DNA of 5,503 nt from assembly GCA_021828925.1 (NCBI GenBank), contig JAJZCT010000264.1, positions 1 to 5,503 of the forward strand, given 5' to 3'. Source of the DNA: Planctomycetota bacterium (GTDB taxonomy: Bacteria > Planctomycetota > Phycisphaerae > WQYP01). How positions within the stretch are numbered: position 1 is the first letter of the stretch; every line of letters starts with the position of its first letter. The notes below the pieces were generated by a model. The model did not search any database, was not told the origin of the DNA, and saw only the letters and a program-made list of their open reading frames with translations. Below are positions 3,817 to 5,503 of the stretch, piece after piece. Both the position numbers and the translations under genes were made by a program.

Positions 3817-5503
3817 ATGGGCCAAGATAATAGCGGCGGTTCAGCGATACCTTTTGGTCCATCCAATCCGCATCCGCTTTCAAGGATGAAAACGGAGCTG
3901 GTGTGGGAGGGGAAATATGATGAATATGGCAATCGGCGGGAGATCGATATGGCCGGATTGGCCATGCCGATGCAGCGGATTGAAACCATTGATCAGCCGC
4001 GAAGCGAGGCGGCGGCGGCCAATCAACTGGATTTATTTAATAAGAAAACCAGGCGGCTGGATGATTTCCGCAACCGCCTGATATGGGGTGACAACAAGCT
4101 GGTCATGGCCAGTCTGTTACAGGAATTCCGGGGCAAAATTGATCTTATCTATATTGATCCGCCCTTTGATGTCGGCGCGGATTTCACGATGAATGTGCCG
4201 ATCGGCGATGGCGGCGAAGCCGTGGAAAAAGATCAATCGGCGTTGGAGATGGTGGCGTTCCGAGATACTTGGGGCAAGGATACGGACTCATATCTCCACC
4301 TTATGCATCATCAGCTTCTGCTAGCGCGCAGCCTGCTCTCAGAGGCCGGGACGCTATACGTTCACTGCGATTGGCATGTTGGATATTTCCTAAGGGCAAT
4401 TCTCGACGAGGTGTTTGGAAAAGGCGAGTTCGTGAACGAGGTTGTTTGGTATTATTACAACAAAATGCATGATGCGCGAAAGCCACTTTTCCCGCGCTCT
4501 CATGACACGATCATCGCCTACGCAAAATCGGGCAACCGGTTCTTTCGGCAAATCAAGGAGAAACGACCGGAGGCTGTTAGGCAACTGGTAAGAAAGAAAA
4601 TTGGTGGCCGGATGGTCAACGCCCGAGGCGACGATGGCGCAGTGCTATACCGGGAAACAGACGAGCGGACGATCGACGATGTTTGGCGGATCCCAATGCT
4701 GCAGCCCGCTGACAAAGAGCAGAACACGGGCTACGCCACCCAGAAGCCGCAAGCACTGCTCGAACGCATTATGAAAGCGTCCTCCAATGAGGGCGATCTT
4801 GTGGCTGATTTTTTCTGCGGCAGCGGAACCACCGGCGCGGTCGCCGAGCGGCTGGGGCGCCGCTGGATCATGGCTGATCTTGGCCGCTTTGCCATTCACA
4901 CCAGCCGCAAGCGGTTAATCGAACTTCAGCGGAAACTGCACACCGAAGATCAACCCTACCGCGCATTTGATGTTTACAACCTTGGCCGGTATGAACGCCA
5001 ATGGTGGCAAAAAGAAACGCTGCACGGAGCCAATGAGGAGCATCGCCGCGTGGTGCTGGAATTTTTCCGGGCGGAAATCCTGGCACCCGCCGGCACGCCT
5101 TCGCCATTGCTGCATGGGCGCAAGGGCAATGCGTTCTGCCATGTTGATGGCATAGATTCCATTTTCTCACGCGAGGAAGCCGCGGAAGTGGCCAAGGCCG
5201 TCAGTGCGGTCGGCGGGCGCGAATGTTATTGTCTGGCGTGGGAATTTGAAATGGATTTGCGCCTGACCACGGCAGCGCTGGAAAAGGAACTGGGCGTAAC
5301 GCTGAAGCTGGTGCAGATTCCGCGGGAAATTATGGAAAAGAACCGCAAAGGCCCCCCGCCATTCTTGGAAGTTGCCGCCCTGGAAGCACAGGCGGTGATA
5401 CGAGAGCCAAAGGAAAAAGGTGATCTGCCGGCGGTGGATGTAAAATTAACGCGGTTCTTGCCGTCGCTGGCGGAGGTGCCCGGCAGTGAGCTTGAAGCGA
5501 TCC
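3817..5503 (+). CDS. Beta-class DNA N6-adenine methyltransferase, type III Mod-like (3' end beyond window)
   Basis: This enzyme transfers a methyl group from S-adenosylmethionine to DNA, most likely to the N6 of adenine. The first 562 residues are visible and the frame is still open at the window edge. The catalytic motif IV, DPPF, is at 114-117, preceded by RLIWGDNKLVM at about 87-97. The target-recognition region follows. Motif X-like NTGYATQKPQALL lies at 303-315 and the SAM-binding FCGSGTT at 333-339. The order IV, target domain, X, I marks the beta class, as in type III Mod subunits. About 220 residues follow motif I, so a further C-terminal domain is present. The ATG at 3817 has only a weak AGGGA ribosome site 11 nt upstream. 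A helicase or nuclease partner (Res-like) would be expected downstream, outside the window. It could also be a solitary methyltransferase. Confidence 0.88.
   Translation, partial: MGQDNSGGSAIPFGPSNPHPLSRMKTELVWEGKYDEYGNRREIDMAGLAMPMQRIETIDQPRSEAAAANQLDLFNKKTRRLDDFRNRLIWGDNKLVMASLLQEFRGKIDLIYIDPPFDVGADFTMNVPIGDGGEAVEKDQSALEMVAFRDTWGKDTDSYLHLMHHQLLLARSLLSEAGTLYVHCDWHVGYFLRAILDEVFGKGEFVNEVVWYYYNKMHDARKPLFPRSHDTIIAYAKSGNRFFRQIKEKRPEAVRQLVRKKIGGRMVNARGDDGAVLYRETDERTIDDVWRIPMLQPADKEQNTGYATQKPQALLERIMKASSNEGDLVADFFCGSGTTGAVAERLGRRWIMADLGRFAIHTSRKRLIELQRKLHTEDQPYRAFDVYNLGRYERQWWQKETLHGANEEHRRVVLEFFRAEILAPAGTPSPLLHGRKGNAFCHVDGIDSIFSREEAAEVAKAVSAVGGRECYCLAWEFEMDLRLTTAALEKELGVTLKLVQIPREIMEKNRKGPPPFLEVAALEAQAVIREPKEKGDLPAVDVKLTRFLPSLAEVPGSELEAI

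Noticed and set aside
3522..3989. Minus-strand frame antisense to the HEPN-like gene end and the methyltransferase start
   Set aside because: Its composition is that of a shadow frame, and both plus-strand genes have clear ribosome sites or motifs over the same bases.

Overview
The window looks like part of a bacterial defence or accessory island. Base composition is mid-to-high GC, Shine-Dalgarno sites are good and one sigma-70-type promoter is nearly ideal, so the host is a bacterium, probably a Gram-negative environmental one. Nothing in the sequence fixes the phylum. No ribosomal, tRNA or core metabolic gene is present.

Layout. Positions 1-376 hold no gene I can support. On the minus strand, 1351-377 encodes a 324-residue retron-type reverse transcriptase. 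It carries the two retron signatures (NAxxH and VTG) and a variant YLDD active site. Upstream of it, also on the minus strand, is a small basic ORF (1717-1460). Further upstream lies a stretch of about 350-500 nt that is full of short hairpins. A strong minus-strand promoter (TTGACA, 17 bp, TAAAAT; 2259-2231) drives this block. Immediately after the promoter come a boxA-like sequence and a small terminator-like hairpin. I read the block as a retron operon: promoter, structured leader that probably contains the msr-msd RNA, small ORF, RT. The exact msr-msd could not be delimited by eye.

Diverging from that promoter, two closely spaced plus-strand genes follow. The first is a 147-residue YdjM/DUF457-type membrane-associated putative metal-dependent hydrolase (2343-2786). 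The second is a 285-residue protein resembling AbiU2-type HEPN-fold proteins (2812-3669), in which the usual HEPN arginine appears to be replaced. After a 147-nt gap with its own possible promoter comes the start of a beta-class DNA N6-adenine methyltransferase of type III Mod-like architecture (3817 to beyond the window end).

How the parts may work together. A retron RT makes a hybrid RNA-DNA molecule that usually guards or neutralises an effector. No known retron effector sits directly in the RT operon here, so the small ORF is the nearest candidate partner. The divergent YdjM/HEPN-like pair and the methyltransferase fit a cluster of separate defence modules. A functional link between them is inference only.
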